Position numbers and translations under genes: made by a program. Positions 5,867 to 7,026 of a DNA stretch of 7,026 nucleotides are shown in pieces. Source of the stretch: UBA1412 sp964609795. GTDB taxonomy: Bacteria > Verrucomicrobiota > Verrucomicrobiia > Limisphaerales > UBA1412. The notes below the pieces were generated by a model. The model had not been told where the DNA came from. It did not search any database and worked only from the letters and a program-made list of their open reading frames with translations. The number at the start of each line of letters is the position of its first letter. Position 1 is the first letter of the stretch. The stretch covers positions 1 to 7,026 of the forward strand of contig CAZSTC010000099.1 of assembly GCA_964609795.1 (NCBI GenBank), written 5' to 3'.

Positions 5867-6829
5867 ATGGTAAATTGTGTCGGCTGCGGCTCCAAGGTGT
5901 TTATTCAGGATAACCTGCCCCCTTTGAGCTATACCTCCTGCTCCAAATGCGGGCACCCGATCATGATGCCGATGAAACTGCGCCAGTTTGAGTTACGCGA
6001 CGTGGTAGGGCAGGGAGGAATGGGGACCGTTTACCGCGCCTTTGACACGATGCTTGAGCGGGAAGTGGCCGTCAAGCTGATGAAGGAGGAGCTCGTGAAC
6101 GACCCCGAATCGGTAAAAGCTTTCCTGCGGGAAGCCAAGGCCGCCGCTGGTTTGAGCCATAGCAACATCATTCATATTTACAGCTTTGATGAATCCGAAA
6201 ATAACCGCTATCTCGTGATGGAATTGGCCAATAGCGGCAGTCTGGATTCCTGGATCGAGAGCAGCCAGGCCGTCCCCGAGCTCAGCGTCCTGGATATCGG
6301 CGTCAAGATCGCCTCGGCACTGGATTGCGCCAATCGGCACGGCCTTCTCCACCGCGACGTCAAGCCGGCCAATATCCTCTTTAATAAAGACGGCGAGCCC
6401 AAGCTGGTCGATTTCGGACTGGCAATTGCCGAAGAAAACGTGGAAGGCGGCGAAGCTGAGGTCTGGGGCACCCCCTACTATATTGCTCCGGAAAAAATCC
6501 GCCGCGAGCGTGAGGATTTCCTGGCGGATATGTATTCCCTGGCCGGCACCCTTTACCATGCGCTCACCGGCCGCGTTCCCTTTGATGCGCCGACGGTTGA
6601 AGAGGTCATTATGGCTCATGTGGAGTCGCCGGTAGTTCCTCCCAATCATGCTATCGACAGCATTACCGAGGCCACAAGCCAGGCGATTATGCGTGCACTG
6701 TCCAAAAACCCGGACGACCGCTTCCAGACTTACGACGAATTTATCATGGCGCTGACCTCTGCCCGCAGCCAGCTCCTCATCCAGACTTACCGCAACCCTT
6801 CTTCAGAAGAGAGCCGCAGTTGGTGGTAA
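5867..6829 (+). CDS. Zinc-ribbon serine/threonine protein kinase (Hanks type, soluble)
   Basis: This predicted cytoplasmic kinase transfers phosphate from ATP to Ser/Thr of unknown target proteins. Of its 320 residues, 1-36 form a small zinc ribbon with Cys4, Cys7, Cys25 and Cys28 (CVGC and CSKC). The kinase domain follows: glycine loop GQGGMGTVY (48-56), VAVK Lys70, alpha-C Glu89, catalytic HRDVKPAN (162-169, Asp164 and Asn169), DFG (182-184), GTPYYIAPE (201-209), Asp221 and Arg285. All key residues are present, so it should be active. The C-terminal tail is only about 20-30 residues, with no transmembrane segment or PASTA or other sensor domain. ATG 5867 is preferred because it lies about 33 nt after the predicted transcription start. 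An in-frame GTG at 5834 would add 11 residues. The frame stays open far upstream, but that part is antisense to dnaG. No clear Shine-Dalgarno is seen. The gene is transcribed alone, divergent from dnaG. Confidence 0.93.
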   Translation: MVNCVGCGSKVFIQDNLPPLSYTSCSKCGHPIMMPMKLRQFELRDVVGQGGMGTVYRAFDTMLEREVAVKLMKEELVNDPESVKAFLREAKAAAGLSHSNIIHIYSFDESENNRYLVMELANSGSLDSWIESSQAVPELSVLDIGVKIASALDCANRHGLLHRDVKPANILFNKDGEPKLVDFGLAIAEENVEGGEAEVWGTPYYIAPEKIRREREDFLADMYSLAGTLYHALTGRVPFDAPTVEEVIMAHVESPVVPPNHAIDSITEATSQAIMRALSKNPDDRFQTYDEFIMALTSARSQLLIQTYRNPSSEESRSWW

Positions 6830-6840
6830 ACCGACTTTAA

Positions 6841-6857
6841 TCGGGAGACCATCCCGA
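6841..6857 (+). repeat. Short perfect hairpin just after the kinase stop
   Basis: TCGGGA (6841-6846) and TCCCGA (6852-6857) form a 6-bp stem around a five-base loop, 11 bases beyond the kinase stop. No T-run follows it, so it is not a terminator on its own. It may protect the 3' end of the message or be incidental to the stronger terminator that follows. Confidence 0.4.
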
Positions 6858-6866
6858 ACCCAAACC

Positions 6867-6916
6867 AAAAAACAGGAGCCGAAAACAGTGTCATGTCTTC
6901 GGCTCCGTTTTGTTTT
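6867..6916. terminator. Bidirectional rho-independent terminator between convergent genes
   Basis: A perfect 9-bp stem pairs GGAGCCGAA (6875-6883) with TTCGGCTCC (6898-6906). On the plus strand it is followed by GTTTTGTTTT (6907-6916), terminating the kinase gene. On the minus strand it is followed by TG and six T (6867-6872), terminating the gene entering from the right edge. Its position between two stop codons supports both roles. Confidence 0.88.
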
Positions 6917-6936
6917 ATTGCTAACTCAAGGTCAGC

Positions 6937-7026
6937 TTAGATTTCCTGCAATTTATAGAATCTTCCGTCGCCTTCAATCTTCCGGAGAATATCCATTTCT
7001 TCCTTTTCGGCGATGAAGGGTTCTCC
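6937..7026 (-). CDS. C-terminal fragment of an unidentified protein, cut by window edge
   Basis: The reverse frame from base 7026 reads 29 codons to a TAA at 6937-6939. The peptide contains PFIAEKEEMDILRKIEGDG and ends in FYKLQEI. It is charged and probably helical, with no membrane segment or recognised motif. It is judged real because the frame ends just ahead of a strong terminator that also works in this direction, and because the opposite strand shows no competing gene. I do not recognise the family from this short piece. Confidence 0.6.
   Translation of the reverse strand, partial: GEPFIAEKEEMDILRKIEGDGRFYKLQEI

Noticed and set aside
5993..6649. A 218-codon minus-strand frame over the kinase gene
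   Set aside because: The sense strand encodes every conserved kinase motif. The antisense peptide shows no domain and is explained by codon bias.
1..7026. A defence island, mobile element, CRISPR array or new biosynthetic cluster
   Set aside because: No transposase, integrase, terminal inverted repeats, spaced repeats or defence-type domains are visible. The GLUG repeats are degenerate protein repeats, not DNA-level repeats.

Overview
The window is an ordinary-looking stretch of bacterial chromosome with moderate GC. It carries three complete genes and two genes cut by the window edges. The combination is a long secreted GLUG-repeat protein with an Ig-like domain, a soluble zinc-ribbon Ser/Thr kinase with a Hanks fold, and weak or absent Shine-Dalgarno sequences. 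It suggests a member of the PVC group, perhaps Lentisphaerota or Verrucomicrobiota. This is an inference from protein style; no rRNA or other phylogenetic marker gene was used.

Layout from left to right. Bases 1-2064 (minus) hold the first 688 codons of a secreted repeat protein whose C-terminus lies beyond base 1. Its promoter (2226-2254) is good and is followed by a leader of about 155 nt containing twin 13-nt repeats, a small hairpin and a 15-codon upstream frame. A rho-independent terminator (2311-2349) separates it from an HtrA/DegQ-type periplasmic serine protease (2401-3783, minus). Seventy bases further is the primase gene dnaG (3854-5683, minus, GTG start). These two genes are probably co-transcribed, dnaG first, with a possible weak attenuator hairpin between them. 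A divergent intergenic region (5684-5866) carries a good forward promoter, a weaker reverse promoter and a perfect short palindrome. A 320-residue kinase with an N-terminal four-cysteine zinc ribbon follows (5867-6829, plus). It converges on the last 29 codons of an unidentified gene (6937-7026, minus), and the two share a bidirectional terminator (6867-6916).

The genes do not form one obvious pathway. dnaG is core replication, the HtrA protease is envelope quality control, the kinase is cytoplasmic signalling and the GLUG protein is a surface or secreted structure. I see no mobile element, CRISPR array, tRNA, rRNA or clear new defence or biosynthetic system. The parts most worth a second look are the cysteine ladder in the GLUG protein and its structured leader, the compact zinc-ribbon kinase divergent from dnaG, and the dnaG-htrA pairing, which is not the classical rpsU-dnaG-rpoD arrangement.
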